Both the position numbers and the translations under genes were made by a program. Positions 51,726-61,397 of a DNA stretch of 64,000 nt are shown piece by piece. Within the stretch, counting starts at the first letter, position 1, and each line of letters begins with the position of its first letter. Source of the stretch: Bacillus salipaludis (GTDB lineage: Bacteria > Bacillota > Bacilli > Bacillales_B > DSM-18226); contig NZ_SMYO01000002.1 of the NCBI RefSeq assembly GCF_004358205.1, positions 372,001-436,000 on the forward strand, written 5' to 3'. The notes under the pieces were generated by a model. That model did no database searches, was not told where the DNA came from, and saw only the letters and a program-made list of their open reading frames with translations.

Positions 51726-52886
51726 TTATGCCATTTTTGCTTTCCCTTTAATAAAATTCTCGATTACAAAAGCAGATACACCCAATGCAGCTGAATACTT
51801 TTCAAGTTTCGAGAAATCTACTTGCAATTCATTTTGATTGTATTCTAGTGCATGACTTTTAATCGTCGTCCGTATCGGTTGTTCAATCCATTCTTTTGCC
51901 AATGCTAATCGGTTTCCAATAATAATCTGATCAGGGTTAAATGTATTAATAATGTTATTAATCCCATATCCTAGGTAAATGCCTATTTGGTTAAAGAGAT
52001 TTTGTGCATTTTCCTTCCCATCTTTTGCTTCATCTATCAAAGCCTCAAGAGAATCCGGTTTATTGTCAGCCATCTCCAACAACGCATGTTCAGAAGCGTA
52101 GGTTTCCCAACATCCTCTGCTGCCACAGCTGCATGGCTTACCGTTATGATCAATAATCATATGTCCCATTTCTCCAGAAAAGCCATTTTTCCCTTGATAT
52201 AATTCTTTGTTTAAAATAATCCCTACACCGATTCCGATTCCGGCGCTGACATAGATAATGTTTTGGAAGTCTTGGCCGGCGCCGAACTGCTGCTCGCCAA
52301 AGGCTCCTGCATTTGCCTCGTTTTCAATGATGACGGGGACTTGGTAAAGCTTCTCCAGGTCGTTCTTTAATTGGATATTTGTCCACCCTAAATTGGGGGC
52401 AAGAAGAATCACACCCTCTTTGTGTACAATCCCAGGTACACCGACTCCAATCCCAACAATTCCATATCTGCTGCCAGGCATTTCATCCATTAGGGCCTGA
52501 ATCATATTTTGAACGATGCTCATAATGGAAGGGTAGGGAGTCCGGTTAACAAACTGATTTCTTTCAATGAGAATATTGCCTTTTAGGTCGGTGAGAACAC
52601 TTAATACATAGTTTACTCCGATATCGATCCCAATCGCATATCCGGCTACTTTGTTGAAATGCAGGATAACTGGCCGCCGGCCGCCGCTTGATTCGCCTGC
52701 ACCGGATTCATAAATAAGTTCTTCCTCTAATAATTCGTTTACTAAAGAGGAAACGGTAGTCTTATTTAGTCCTGATATTTGGGCAATGTCTGCCCGTGAA
52801 ATGGGCTCCTTTTCCATAATTAATTGTAAAACGAGTGCTTTATTATTTTTTTTGACAACCTGTTGATTCCATGTAATGGTTTCCAC
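51726..52886 (-). CDS. xylR: Xylose repressor XylR (ROK family)
   Basis: 386 residues. An N-terminal winged helix (LIMEKEPISRADIAQISGLN, KTTVSSLVNELLEEELIYES) is followed by a ROK sugar-binding domain with GIDIGVNYVLSVLTDLKGNI, the GEMGHMIIDHNGKPCSCGSR zinc motif (H, C, C, C) and GCWETYASEHAL. It represses xyl genes by binding dyad operators and is released by xylose. Three matching operators lie at 51511, 52927 and 53051, one before its own gene. It is divergent from xylA, the standard Bacillus arrangement. Confidence 0.95.
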   Translation of the reverse strand: METITWNQQVVKKNNKALVLQLIMEKEPISRADIAQISGLNKTTVSSLVNELLEEELIYESGAGESSGGRRPVILHFNKVAGYAIGIDIGVNYVLSVLTDLKGNILIERNQFVNRTPYPSIMSIVQNMIQALMDEMPGSRYGIVGIGVGVPGIVHKEGVILLAPNLGWTNIQLKNDLEKLYQVPVIIENEANAGAFGEQQFGAGQDFQNIIYVSAGIGIGVGIILNKELYQGKNGFSGEMGHMIIDHNGKPCSCGSRGCWETYASEHALLEMADNKPDSLEALIDEAKDGKENAQNLFNQIGIYLGYGINNIINTFNPDQIIIGNRLALAKEWIEQPIRTTIKSHALEYNQNELQVDFSKLEKYSAALGVSAFVIENFIKGKAKMA

Positions 52887-52926
52887 TTATAAAAAACTCC
52901 TTAGTTGGTAGTAATATTAGCATAGC

Positions 52927-52957
52927 ACAAACTTTGTCTATTGGATATACAAACTTT
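52927..52957. promoter_or_regulatory. XylR operator near the xylR promoter
   Basis: CAAACTTTGTCTATTGGATA followed by TACAAACTTT: imperfect dyad with AAACTTTGT and ACAAACTTT half-sites, 40 bases 5' of xylR, suggesting autoregulation. Confidence 0.65.
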
Positions 52958-53050
52958 AATACAGATGGTATACTGATTTCAAGTTATTCATATTTATAAA
53001 TTATTCCCAAATAAATAAGGGATGAAAGGTAAAAGAGGAAAATTTTTAAA

Positions 53051-53096
53051 AATCTTAGTTTGTCCGATAGACAAACTAAGATTAGGGTGCTATAAT
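53051..53096 (+). promoter_or_regulatory. xylA promoter with perfect XylR operator
   Basis: The operator is a dyad with 14-bp arms (53051-53064 and 53070-53083, core CTTAGTTTGTC and its complement) around CGATA. It covers the -35 (TAGACA, 53068-53073). The -10 TATAAT is at 53091-53096, spacing 17. Repressor binding would block RNA polymerase directly. Confidence 0.88.
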
Positions 53097-53192
53097 TCGA
53101 TTAAATAAAGGTTTAAAGATTAAATAAAGAAACCTTTGAGAGCCTTTACATTATTAATCTGAAACCATAAATTTACTAGGAGGAATAACCGC

Positions 53193-54524
53193 ATGGCTTA
53201 TTTCGAAACCGTTAACAAAATCCAATTTGAAGGAGCAACATCCAAGAATCCTTTATCATTTAAGTATTATAATCCGGAAGAAAAAATGAATGGAAAAGCA
53301 ATGGAAGAAATTCTTCGCTTTTCTGTTGCATATTGGCACACATTTACAGCCGATGGTACGGATCCGTTTGGTGTAGGTACAGCAATCCGTCCATGGGACC
53401 ACCTAAAAGGATTAGATTTAGCAAAAGCACGTGTTGAAGCGGCATTTGAATTTTTCGAAAAATTAAATGTTCCCTACTTTGCCTTCCACGATGTAGATAT
53501 TGCTCCAGAAGGAAGCACGTTGAAGGAAACAAACGAAAATCAAGATGTAATTGTTTCGATGATTAAAGAATACATGAAAACAAGCAAAGCAAAACTGCTT
53601 TGGAATACGGCTAATATGTTTTCCAACCCGCGTTATGTACATGGTGCAGCAACTTCTTGTAATGCAGATGTATTTGCTTATTCTGCAGCAAAAGTGAAAA
53701 AAGCCCTTGAAGTGGCAAAAGAGCTTGGTGCTGAAAACTATGTATTCTGGGGCGGCCGTGAAGGGTATGAAACGCTTTTAAACACGGATATGAAGCTGGA
53801 GCAGGACAACTTGGCACGATTCTTCCATATGGCAGTTGACTACGCGAAGGAAATTGGCTTAAATGTTCCATTCTTAATCGAACCAAAACCAAAAGAGCCT
53901 ACCAAACACCAATATGACTTCGATGTGGCTACTGGTCTAGCCTTCTTGCAAAAATATGATTTAACAGACTATTTCAAGTTCAATATCGAGGCAAACCATG
54001 CTACACTTGCGGGGCATACTTTTGAACACGAACTGCGTGTTGCTCGTATTAACGGTATGCTTGGATCTGTTGACGCAAACCAAGGTGATATGCTTCTTGG
54101 CTGGGATACAGATGAGTTCCCAACAGACCTTTACACGAACACATTAGCTATGTATGAAATCTTAAAAAATGGCGGCTTAGGCAGCGGCGGCATGAACTTT
54201 GATGCAAAAGTCAGAAGAGGTTCGTTTGAGCCGGAAGATTTATTCCACGCACATATTGCGGGGATGGATGCCTATGCGATCGGTCTAAAAGTAGCCAACA
54301 AGTTGATTGAAGATAAGGCCCTTGACAGCTTTATTGAAGAGCGTTACAGCAGTTATACAAAAGGAATCGGTTTAGAGATCGTGGAAGGAAAAACAAACTT
54401 CCGTGAGCTTGAAGCCTATGCCCTTCAATTAACAGAAATCAAAAATCAATCAGGCAGAACAGAGCGCCTAAAAGCTTTAATTAACCAATACCTGCTTGAA
54501 ACTCTATCAAGTGTAACTGTATAA
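53193..54524 (+). CDS. xylA: Xylose isomerase
   Basis: 443 residues, the usual class II length. It converts D-xylose to D-xylulose using two divalent metals. Visible are [28 protein letters not shown] with the catalytic His and Asp, [15 protein letters not shown], the metal-binding [35 protein letters not shown] and [18 protein letters not shown]. Ribosome binding site AGGAGGAATAACC. It is the first gene of the XylR-controlled xyl operon, separated from xylB by a hairpin. Confidence 0.98.
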   Translation: MAYFETVNKIQFEGATSKNPLSFKYYNPEEKMNGKAMEEILRFSVAYWHTFTADGTDPFGVGTAIRPWDHLKGLDLAKARVEAAFEFFEKLNVPYFAFHDVDIAPEGSTLKETNENQDVIVSMIKEYMKTSKAKLLWNTANMFSNPRYVHGAATSCNADVFAYSAAKVKKALEVAKELGAENYVFWGGREGYETLLNTDMKLEQDNLARFFHMAVDYAKEIGLNVPFLIEPKPKEPTKHQYDFDVATGLAFLQKYDLTDYFKFNIEANHATLAGHTFEHELRVARINGMLGSVDANQGDMLLGWDTDEFPTDLYTNTLAMYEILKNGGLGSGGMNFDAKVRRGSFEPEDLFHAHIAGMDAYAIGLKVANKLIEDKALDSFIEERYSSYTKGIGLEIVEGKTNFRELEAYALQLTEIKNQSGRTERLKALINQYLLETLSSVTV

Positions 54525-54532
54525 ATGATTAA

Positions 54533-54569
54533 AAATGTGCTGGCAGTAGTTTACTCCAGCACATTTTTA
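54533..54569 (+). terminator. xylA-xylB intercistronic hairpin
   Basis: AAATGTGCTGG pairs with CCAGCACATTT around CAGTAGTTTACT, then TTATAG. It may attenuate read-through or stabilise the xylA transcript. Confidence 0.75.
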
Positions 54570-54591
54570 TAGAAGAAAAGGATGATGGGAA

Positions 54592-56091
54592 ATGAAATAT
54601 GTCATTGGTGTTGATCTCGGAACAAGTGCTGTGAAAATTTTACTTGTGAATCAAAATGGTGAAGTTTGCAACGAAGTGTCTAAATCTTATCCTCTGATAA
54701 TTGAAAAATCAGGTTATAGTGAACAAAACCCTGAAGAATGGGTGGAAAAAACGAAGGCAGGATTAGCCGAATTGATTGCACAATTTGATGGCGATGTAAA
54801 CGATATCGAAGGCATCTCTTTCTCCGGACAGATGCACGGCCTTGTTTTGTTAGACGAAAACAATCAAGTGCTCCGAAACGCAATCTTGTGGAATGATACG
54901 AGGACGACGAAACAATGTCAGGAGATCTATGATGTGGTTGGCAAACAGCGTTTATTGGAGGTAACGAAAAACCCTGCTTTAGAAGGCTTCACGTTGCCGA
55001 AAATTCTTTGGGTAAAAAAAGAAGAGCCTGAACTTTTTGCACGTGCGGGTGTTTTTATGCTGCCAAAGGATTATCTGCGTTATCGAATTGCCGGGAATAT
55101 ACATATGGACTATTCTGATGCTGCAGGGACTTTATTGTTAAACGTGGCGAAGCGGGAATGGAGCAATGAGATGTTAGAATTATTTGGCCTATCCACCGAA
55201 ATTTGTCCGCCACTCGTGGAATCTCATGCATTGGTTGGGAATGTTACATCTGAGTTTGCTCAGGCAACAGGATTATCGGAAGCAACCAAAGTGTTTGCTG
55301 GAGGTGCGGATAATGCCTGCGGTGCAATTGGCTCCGGCATTTTATCAGAAGGTAAAACATTGTGCAGCATCGGCACCTCTGGTGTGGTCCTTTCGTATGA
55401 AGAACGAAATGACCTTGATTTTCATGGAAAGGTTCATTACTTTAACCACGGTGAAGAAAATGCTTATTATACGATGGGCGTAACCTTGGCTGCCGGCTAT
55501 AGTTTAAGCTGGTTTAAAGATACCTTTGCAAAAGAAGAAGCGTTTGATCAGTTTTTAGAAGGTGTGGATGAAGTACCTGCAGGCTCTGGCGGTCTGTTAT
55601 TCACTCCATATATAGTGGGAGAAAGAACTCCGCATGCCGACCCGATTATTCGTGGAAGCTTTATTGGTGTGGACGCTTCCCATGAGCGCAAGCATTTTGC
55701 CCGTGCTGTTCTTGAGGGGATTACCTTCTCTTTAAACGAATCCATCGAAATCTTTAGGAGCAGCGGCAAGACAATTGACTCGATCATTTCAATCGGCGGC
55801 GGTGCCAAGAATGAAACATGGCTGCAAATGCAGGCAGATATTTTCAATGCAAAGATTGAAAAGCTGACCAGCGAACAAGGTCCCGGAATGGGTGCGGCAA
55901 TGCTGGCAGCATACGGCTGCGGCTGGTTCTCGTCTCTTAAAGAATGCGCAAAAAGTTTTATTCAAACCTCAAAAACCTATAATTCGATTCCGGAAAATGT
56001 CGAAGCATACAAGCAACTATTTATTATCTATCAACAAGTTTACGCGCAAACGAAGAAATTAAATGAGCAATTAAGTCAATTTAGAAAGTAA
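54592..56091 (+). CDS. xylB: Xylulokinase
   Basis: 499 residues, FGGY kinase family. Motifs are YVIGVDLGTSAVKILLVNQN at the N-terminus, ISFSGQMHGLVLLDENNQVL, ILWNDTRTTKQC, CGAIGSGILSEGKTLCSIGT and the C-terminal ISIGGGAKNETWLQMQADIF with GPGMGAAMLAAYG. It phosphorylates D-xylulose to xylulose-5-phosphate for the pentose phosphate pathway. It lies 67 bases after xylA behind a hairpin and is followed by aldose epimerase and reductase genes. Confidence 0.97.
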   Translation: MKYVIGVDLGTSAVKILLVNQNGEVCNEVSKSYPLIIEKSGYSEQNPEEWVEKTKAGLAELIAQFDGDVNDIEGISFSGQMHGLVLLDENNQVLRNAILWNDTRTTKQCQEIYDVVGKQRLLEVTKNPALEGFTLPKILWVKKEEPELFARAGVFMLPKDYLRYRIAGNIHMDYSDAAGTLLLNVAKREWSNEMLELFGLSTEICPPLVESHALVGNVTSEFAQATGLSEATKVFAGGADNACGAIGSGILSEGKTLCSIGTSGVVLSYEERNDLDFHGKVHYFNHGEENAYYTMGVTLAAGYSLSWFKDTFAKEEAFDQFLEGVDEVPAGSGGLLFTPYIVGERTPHADPIIRGSFIGVDASHERKHFARAVLEGITFSLNESIEIFRSSGKTIDSIISIGGGAKNETWLQMQADIFNAKIEKLTSEQGPGMGAAMLAAYGCGWFSSLKECAKSFIQTSKTYNSIPENVEAYKQLFIIYQQVYAQTKKLNEQLSQFRK

Positions 56092-56137
56092 CATGATCAG
56101 GACAAAGCAGTTTGATTAACCGGAAGGGAGAATTGAA

Positions 56138-57175
56138 ATGAAAGTTATTCAGGAACATTTTGGTCAAATCGATGATCAGTCTGTCTCTTCGTTCACATTG
56201 GTTAACGATCATGGTGTAGAAGTTACTGCCATTAATTATGGCTGCATTATAACGAAAATAGTGGTTCCTGATAAGAATGGACATTACGAAAATATTGTCC
56301 TTGGGCATGATCAATTAAATGATTATCTTCGAGATCCCTATTTTCTTGGTGCTGTGGTAGGAAGAGTAGGTGGACGAATTAAAGGCGGCTCTTTTGAATT
56401 GGATGGTAAAACGTACACCCTTGAAAAAAACGATGGTAACAACCATTTGCACGGCGGCATAAAAGGATTTGATAAGGTTGTTTGGGATGCAGAGATTATG
56501 GAAGATGGAGTTTGTTTTTCCTATTTCAGTCCTGACGGTGAGGAAGGATACCCTGGGAATTTACAAATCCGGGTAACGTATATTCTAAATAACGATAATG
56601 AATTGAAAATTAATTATGAGGCCCAAACTGATAAAAAAACCCTGCTAGCGGTTACAAACCACTCTTATTTTAATTTAAGTGGTAACTTAAAAAGGGATAT
56701 ATTGAATCACACGTTAACCATGAAGAGTGACCAGTTTTTAGAACTCGATCAGGAGTTTATTCCAACCGGTGTTTTTATCGACGTGAAAAATACGCCATTT
56801 GATTTTACAAGTGAAAGAGTATTAGAAACAGGAATCACATCTGCTCATCCACAAAACATATTAGCTGGGAATGGCTACGATCATCCTTTTCTATTAAACA
56901 CAAACCATGCTGAGGAGATCGTTTTGAAGGATCCTGAAAGCGGTCGTATTTTAACCATTGAAACAGATGAAGTTGGGGTTGTCGTCTATTCAGGTAATTC
57001 GTTAAAAACAGAAGGTGAATTCCGGGGAGTACAATCAAGCAAATACCTTGGTATTTGCTTGGAGACTCAAGGCTTACCTGATGCGGTCCATCATTCTCAT
57101 TTTCCATCCGCCATTTTAGATAAAGATCAGCCTTATTCATCAACGACCATATATAAATTTGGGATTGAAAAATAG
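56138..57175 (+). CDS. galM: Aldose 1-epimerase
   Basis: 345 residues. The catalytic His/Glu region is recognisable: NNHLHGGIKGFDKVVWDAEI, TNHSYFNLSGNLKRDILNHT, GYDHPFLLN, GICLETQGLPDAVHHSHFPS. It interconverts alpha and beta anomers of free sugars in the cytoplasm, here probably of xylose and arabinose released by the GH43 enzyme before isomerisation. It is in the xyl operon, 46 bases after xylB, with ribosome binding site GGAAGGGAGAATTGAA. Confidence 0.93.
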   Translation: MKVIQEHFGQIDDQSVSSFTLVNDHGVEVTAINYGCIITKIVVPDKNGHYENIVLGHDQLNDYLRDPYFLGAVVGRVGGRIKGGSFELDGKTYTLEKNDGNNHLHGGIKGFDKVVWDAEIMEDGVCFSYFSPDGEEGYPGNLQIRVTYILNNDNELKINYEAQTDKKTLLAVTNHSYFNLSGNLKRDILNHTLTMKSDQFLELDQEFIPTGVFIDVKNTPFDFTSERVLETGITSAHPQNILAGNGYDHPFLLNTNHAEEIVLKDPESGRILTIETDEVGVVVYSGNSLKTEGEFRGVQSSKYLGICLETQGLPDAVHHSHFPSAILDKDQPYSSTTIYKFGIEK

Positions 57176-57193
57176 AGATAAGGAGTTTAGAAA

Positions 57194-58177
57194 ATGAATT
57201 ATCGTGAACTAGGTAATACCGGAATAATGATAAGTGAAGTCAGTTTTGGAACATGGGCCATCGGCGGTGCATGGGGAAAGACCAATGATACAGAAGCGTT
57301 GAAGTCTTTAGATTATGCGATTGGACAAGGAGTTAACTTTTTTGATACGGCCGATGTATATGGGGACGGCCACAGTGAGGAATTATTGGCTAAGGCTACA
57401 AAAGGCAAGGAAGACCAGATTTATATCGCTACGAAATTCTGCCGGCAGGGAGATATTTTTGACCCGCAAAATTACAGCTATGAAAAAGTCAGTTCTTATT
57501 GTGAAGACAGTCTCCGCCGCTTGAACAGAGAAGCAATTGATTTATATCAAATCCATTGCCCTACTACTGAGATTTTGAAAGATGGCCAAGTATTTGAAGT
57601 GCTTGACCGCCTGCAGCATGAAGGGAAAATCCGCCACTACGGGGTCAGTGTGGAAACGGTGGAAGAAGGGCTGATTTGTTTGGAACACCCGAATGTGAAA
57701 AGCCTGCAAATCATCTTTAATATGTTCCGCCAAAAACCGCTGGAAAAATTAATTCCGGAAGCCTATCAAAAAGGGGTAGGATTGCTCATCCGATTGCCGC
57801 TTGCGAGCGGACTGCTGACTGGTAAATTTACCACAGATCACGTGTTTGAAGCGGATGATCATCGCCGTTTCAATGAAAATGGCGAGGCATTTAATGTTGG
57901 GGAAACTTTTGCCGGTTTGGGATTCAGCAAGGGTGTGGAATTGGCCGACCAGCTTAAGTGGATTGCTGGGGGCAGAAAGTCTATGGCCAGTGCCGCACTG
58001 CGTTGGATTTTAGATCAAAAAGAAATTACTTGTATTATTCCAGGTTTTAAAAATATCAAACAGGTTGAGGATAATCTAACAGCACTAGAAACAAAACCAT
58101 TCTCAGAAGAAGAAAAGCAAGTGATTGAACGCTTTTATCAGGAATCAGTAAAGGATTTCATCAGAGGCCCTTATTAA
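57194..58177 (+). CDS. Aldo/keto reductase
   Basis: 327 residues of the AKR superfamily, YajO/GSP69-like branch. VSFGTWAIGGAWGKTNDTEA, the catalytic NFFDTADVYGDGHSEELLAK (Asp, Tyr), YIATKFCRQG, DLYQIHCPT with the active-site His, and IIPGFKNIKQVEDNLTALE for the NADPH adenylate. Its substrate is unknown. Position between galM and the deacetylase gene suggests an aldehyde or sugar generated during xylan-oligosaccharide metabolism. Ribosome binding site AAGGAGTTTAG. Confidence 0.92.
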   Translation: MNYRELGNTGIMISEVSFGTWAIGGAWGKTNDTEALKSLDYAIGQGVNFFDTADVYGDGHSEELLAKATKGKEDQIYIATKFCRQGDIFDPQNYSYEKVSSYCEDSLRRLNREAIDLYQIHCPTTEILKDGQVFEVLDRLQHEGKIRHYGVSVETVEEGLICLEHPNVKSLQIIFNMFRQKPLEKLIPEAYQKGVGLLIRLPLASGLLTGKFTTDHVFEADDHRRFNENGEAFNVGETFAGLGFSKGVELADQLKWIAGGRKSMASAALRWILDQKEITCIIPGFKNIKQVEDNLTALETKPFSEEEKQVIERFYQESVKDFIRGPY

Positions 58178-58193
58178 GAATGGAGAGATTCAA

Positions 58194-58820
58194 TTGGGGG
58201 AAAAAAGTTTACTTAATGAAGTACCTGTACCGCAAAAGGCAGTTGCCATTACGTTTGATGATGGTCCTAATCCCATTTATACTCCACAAGTGTTAGAGAT
58301 TTTTTCGAACGCAGAAGGTAAAGCGACATTTTTTATGATCGGTGAGCAAATCATTGCAAATCCTGCCATTGTTAAACAGGTTTGGGAACGAGGGCATGAA
58401 ATTGGGAATCATACTTACAGTCACCCTAAGTTAACTGAATTAAGCCCGGCAGAATGTCTAAAGGAAATCGAACGGACAGAGAAATTAATCGAGGATTTGG
58501 CAGGCCAAAAGCCCGTCGTCTTTCGCCCGCCTTACCTTGATTACCATGATGAAACGGTTTCTATTTTGGAGCAAAAGGGTTACCCCATGATTGGTGCTCT
58601 TAATCTGGAGGCCCAGGACTGGGACATGCCCGGGGTTGAGCATATTCTGGAAAAAACAAGAGACTGTGTGAAAAATGGCAGTATCCTTCTTTTTCATGAT
58701 GGTTATGGAGACCGCTCACAAACAATAGAAGCGGTAGGTAGGCTTGTTTCTGAATTAACATCCCAAGGATACAAACTTGTCACTGTAAGCGAACTATTAA
58801 AGTTGTCAGATTTAAAATAA
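58194..58820 (+). CDS. Polysaccharide deacetylase-family protein (CE4) without signal peptide
   Basis: 208 residues. NodB-homology motifs are complete: VAITFDDGPNPIYTP (catalytic base and metal Asp), GHEIGNHTYSHPKLTEL (metal His pair), VVFRPPYLDYHDE, the QDWDMPG segment and ILLFHDGYGDR. It starts at TTG 58194 after GGAGAGATTCAA. No signal peptide or membrane segment is seen, unlike most CE4 peptidoglycan deacetylases. With its place in the xyl operon and a cytoplasmic GH43, a role in removing acetyl groups from imported xylo-oligosaccharides is attractive (inference); some CE4 enzymes are acetylxylan esterases. Confidence 0.88.
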   Translation: MGEKSLLNEVPVPQKAVAITFDDGPNPIYTPQVLEIFSNAEGKATFFMIGEQIIANPAIVKQVWERGHEIGNHTYSHPKLTELSPAECLKEIERTEKLIEDLAGQKPVVFRPPYLDYHDETVSILEQKGYPMIGALNLEAQDWDMPGVEHILEKTRDCVKNGSILLFHDGYGDRSQTIEAVGRLVSELTSQGYKLVTVSELLKLSDLK

Positions 58821-58825
58821 AAAAA

Positions 58826-58854
58826 GGAAGCGTAATTAAAGTGATTACGCTTCC
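58826..58854. terminator. Bidirectional terminator
   Basis: GGAAGCGTAAT pairs with ATTACGCTTCC around TAAAGTG, with A-run on the left and TTTTGC on the right; it ends both the xyl operon and the yesL-like gene. Confidence 0.9.
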
Positions 58855-59468
58855 TTTTGCTTCTTTTCAATTCTTTGGAATGCCAGATAGCAGGATGACA
58901 TAATGATCGCTGCCGAGATGCTTCCGCCAAAGAAGAATAACAGTCCAGGCAGTACTTTCATAACAAAGATGGCCGCTGCAACTCCCAGCAGCATGACAAG
59001 ATTGGAAATAGGGTTAATCAGCATAATAAAGAACGCATTTTTAAATAGCTGGATAAACTTAACCTCATAGTGAACATAAACAGGGAAAATATACAAAATG
59101 GTCATGATGATCGCAATAATAATTAAATATAAAGGAATGTGAGTTAGTTGCAGCAGATTACTTTGACCGATTTTCATGTAAGATAAATCTAAATAAATAA
59201 TGCCCGCCAATAAAAGGAAAATCACTCCTATTAAATTACTTTTTAAAAATTCTTTTTTATAGGCATCCCAAAAGGTTCGAAACACCGGTATGTCGTTCTC
59301 CCCCATCATCCATTTACGTAAAACGGTAAACAGAGCGACAGTCGCAGGAAAAAAACCAAAAACTACTAATCCAAGGAAAGAAAGGCCTATCCAAAGCAAG
59401 TTGACATATGCAAACTTCGTGATCCACTCAGTAAAGGCATAAAGACCATTTATTGATCGTTTTTTCAT
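58845..59468 (-). CDS. YesL-like DUF624 membrane protein
   Basis: 207 residues with five membrane helices. AFTEWITKFAYVNLLWIGLS, GLVVFGFFPATVALFTVLRK and the conserved loop WMMGENDIPVFRTFWDAYKK are typical of DUF624/YesL proteins encoded beside YesM/YesN two-component systems and sugar ABC transporters. The function is unknown. It reads opposite to the kinase gene, from a region of about 170 bases between them. The ribosome binding site GGAGGAAGGTTT is strong. Its 3' end overlaps the shared terminator. Confidence 0.88.
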   Translation of the reverse strand: MKKRSINGLYAFTEWITKFAYVNLLWIGLSFLGLVVFGFFPATVALFTVLRKWMMGENDIPVFRTFWDAYKKEFLKSNLIGVIFLLLAGIIYLDLSYMKIGQSNLLQLTHIPLYLIIIAIIMTILYIFPVYVHYEVKFIQLFKNAFFIMLINPISNLVMLLGVAAAIFVMKVLPGLLFFFGGSISAAIIMSSCYLAFQRIEKKQKEA

Positions 59469-59642
59469 AAACCTTCCTCCGTTATTTCATTACTTATTTT
59501 TCGGATTATTCAATTATATCCCATTGTATTAATCTTGGTAAACTTTTAAAATATAATTATTCTAAAAAAATATTAAAGATTCCACAATAATCAGGCAGGG
59601 TAAAGAACCAAACTACCTTATGATCCAAAAGGAAGATGGTAA

Positions 59643-61397
59643 ATGTTTTCAAGATTAAATAAATGGAACACATTAAGAAATCAAATTCTAGTCGTATTTT
59701 TAGTTGTCATGGCGATTGTTTTATTGATTGTCGGCATTTTAACGTTTAATCAGGTGTCGGCCATGCTGAAAAAGAATGCAGAGAAACAAATCTACCAGAC
59801 AGCAGTTGAAACAAATGGCAGAATGGAGTCTTTATATAAACAAATTGGCACGGCCTCTAAACTGGTAATGACAAATAATAACATTCAAAAAACGTTAACA
59901 AAAGGATATAGGGGAGAACGAGTTAGTTTTGGGGAGCGTCAGCAATTAGATGGAATTGTTAATACCATCCAAGCCAATACGGATGGAATTTTTTCATTTG
60001 AGCTTTATACGAAAAATTTGCACCGGTTACTTCCATTAGGTGATACCAGTTTAATCACCAGAATTAATGAAAAGTGGATCGAAAAGGCAGAGGAAGCAAA
60101 TGGCGGGCTCGTTTGGATCGGTGATGATCCTCTTAACTCCGATAATATACTAGCCATACGGCGGGTAAATTTAATGAATCAGCACTATGCGAATGGCGGC
60201 TACCTGCTTATTAGTACGTATAAAAGCTATTTCCAGCTGACAGACCAAAATGAAAAAAAATATAAAAATCAGTATTCTATTTTATTGGATAGTGATTTAA
60301 AGCCTATTCTATCAAACTATGATCAATCACTTGAACCAATAATAAAAAATGATAAACCAGTCATAACGCTCTACAACCAGAATTATATGGTAACAAAACA
60401 AACCTCTGATGAAACTGGATGGACACTGATTATTCTTACCCCAATTAACGCCCTTACAGAAGGGATTAGTGTATTGCGTATGGGCATTATGATTTCCGGT
60501 ATTATTGGATTTATTATCTTTCTTATCAGTTCATTATTCCTATCCACTTTTATTACGAGACCGATTATCAAATTAACCAAGACCATGCAGCAGGCAAGCG
60601 CGGGCTCTTTAGCAATGAACCCTAATGTTACTACTATTAATGAAATAAAAGAATTAAATAGTACCTATAATCAACTCGTTAAAGAAACGAATCATTTGAT
60701 AAAAATGGTCTACGAAAAGGAAATTACCCGGAGCCGCAGCGAGCTAAAAGCGCTGCAGGCACAAATTAATCCGCATTTTCTATTCAATACACTTGATGCA
60801 CTTAGATGGTCGCTTGAGGATAAAGATGAGGAAGAACTCGCTGAGCTTGTTGTCGCCATGTCAAACCTATTCCGTTATACCATTACCAAGCAAACGAATG
60901 GAGATTGGGTAACCATAAAGGAAGAAATGAACCATATCAAAGAGTATATGGAAATCATAAAAATGCGATTCGGTCATCATTTAAAATGGAATCTAACCTT
61001 GCCGCCTGAATGGGAGCATGTCAATATCCCCAAACTGCTGATTCAACCTCTAGTAGAGAATGCAGTGCTGCACGGGGCGGGGAATACAGTAAAGCCATGC
61101 ACCATTTCCGTATCGATTCAACCTACGGCAGATACTCAGTACCTGCAAATCACTGTACGAGATGACGGTCCGGGGATAGACATGGGAAAATTGGAATCTA
61201 TTAAACAAGCGATGAAATCCGGAGGGATTACCGCTATCAATAAAGGCCACGGAATGGCTATTTCTAACGTACACAAACGGCTGGAATTATACTATCAAAA
61301 TCGTTTAAAAAGAGGACTAACCATTAATAGTGAGGTAAACGTTGGGACAACCGTTTCTTTTGTTATACCTGTAATAGGGGAGGAACAACCATGTTGA
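59643..61397 (+). CDS. YesM-like sensor histidine kinase
   Basis: 584 residues. N-terminal helix (ILVVFLVVMAIVLLIVGILT), a roughly 240-residue extracellular Cache-like sensor domain, second helix (GIMISGIIGFIIFLISSLFL), HAMP (TFITRPIIKLTKTMQQASAG), His_kinase with QINPHFLFNTLDALRWSLED (phospho-acceptor His near 378), and HATPase_c with LIQPLVENAVLHGAG and VRDDGPGID. This LytS/YesM class controls sugar ABC transporters. Its stop overlaps the response-regulator start (61391-61397). By position it senses the sugar carried by the transporter at 62285 onward, possibly together with the binding protein. Confidence 0.94.
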   Translation: MFSRLNKWNTLRNQILVVFLVVMAIVLLIVGILTFNQVSAMLKKNAEKQIYQTAVETNGRMESLYKQIGTASKLVMTNNNIQKTLTKGYRGERVSFGERQQLDGIVNTIQANTDGIFSFELYTKNLHRLLPLGDTSLITRINEKWIEKAEEANGGLVWIGDDPLNSDNILAIRRVNLMNQHYANGGYLLISTYKSYFQLTDQNEKKYKNQYSILLDSDLKPILSNYDQSLEPIIKNDKPVITLYNQNYMVTKQTSDETGWTLIILTPINALTEGISVLRMGIMISGIIGFIIFLISSLFLSTFITRPIIKLTKTMQQASAGSLAMNPNVTTINEIKELNSTYNQLVKETNHLIKMVYEKEITRSRSELKALQAQINPHFLFNTLDALRWSLEDKDEEELAELVVAMSNLFRYTITKQTNGDWVTIKEEMNHIKEYMEIIKMRFGHHLKWNLTLPPEWEHVNIPKLLIQPLVENAVLHGAGNTVKPCTISVSIQPTADTQYLQITVRDDGPGIDMGKLESIKQAMKSGGITAINKGHGMAISNVHKRLELYYQNRLKRGLTINSEVNVGTTVSFVIPVIGEEQPC

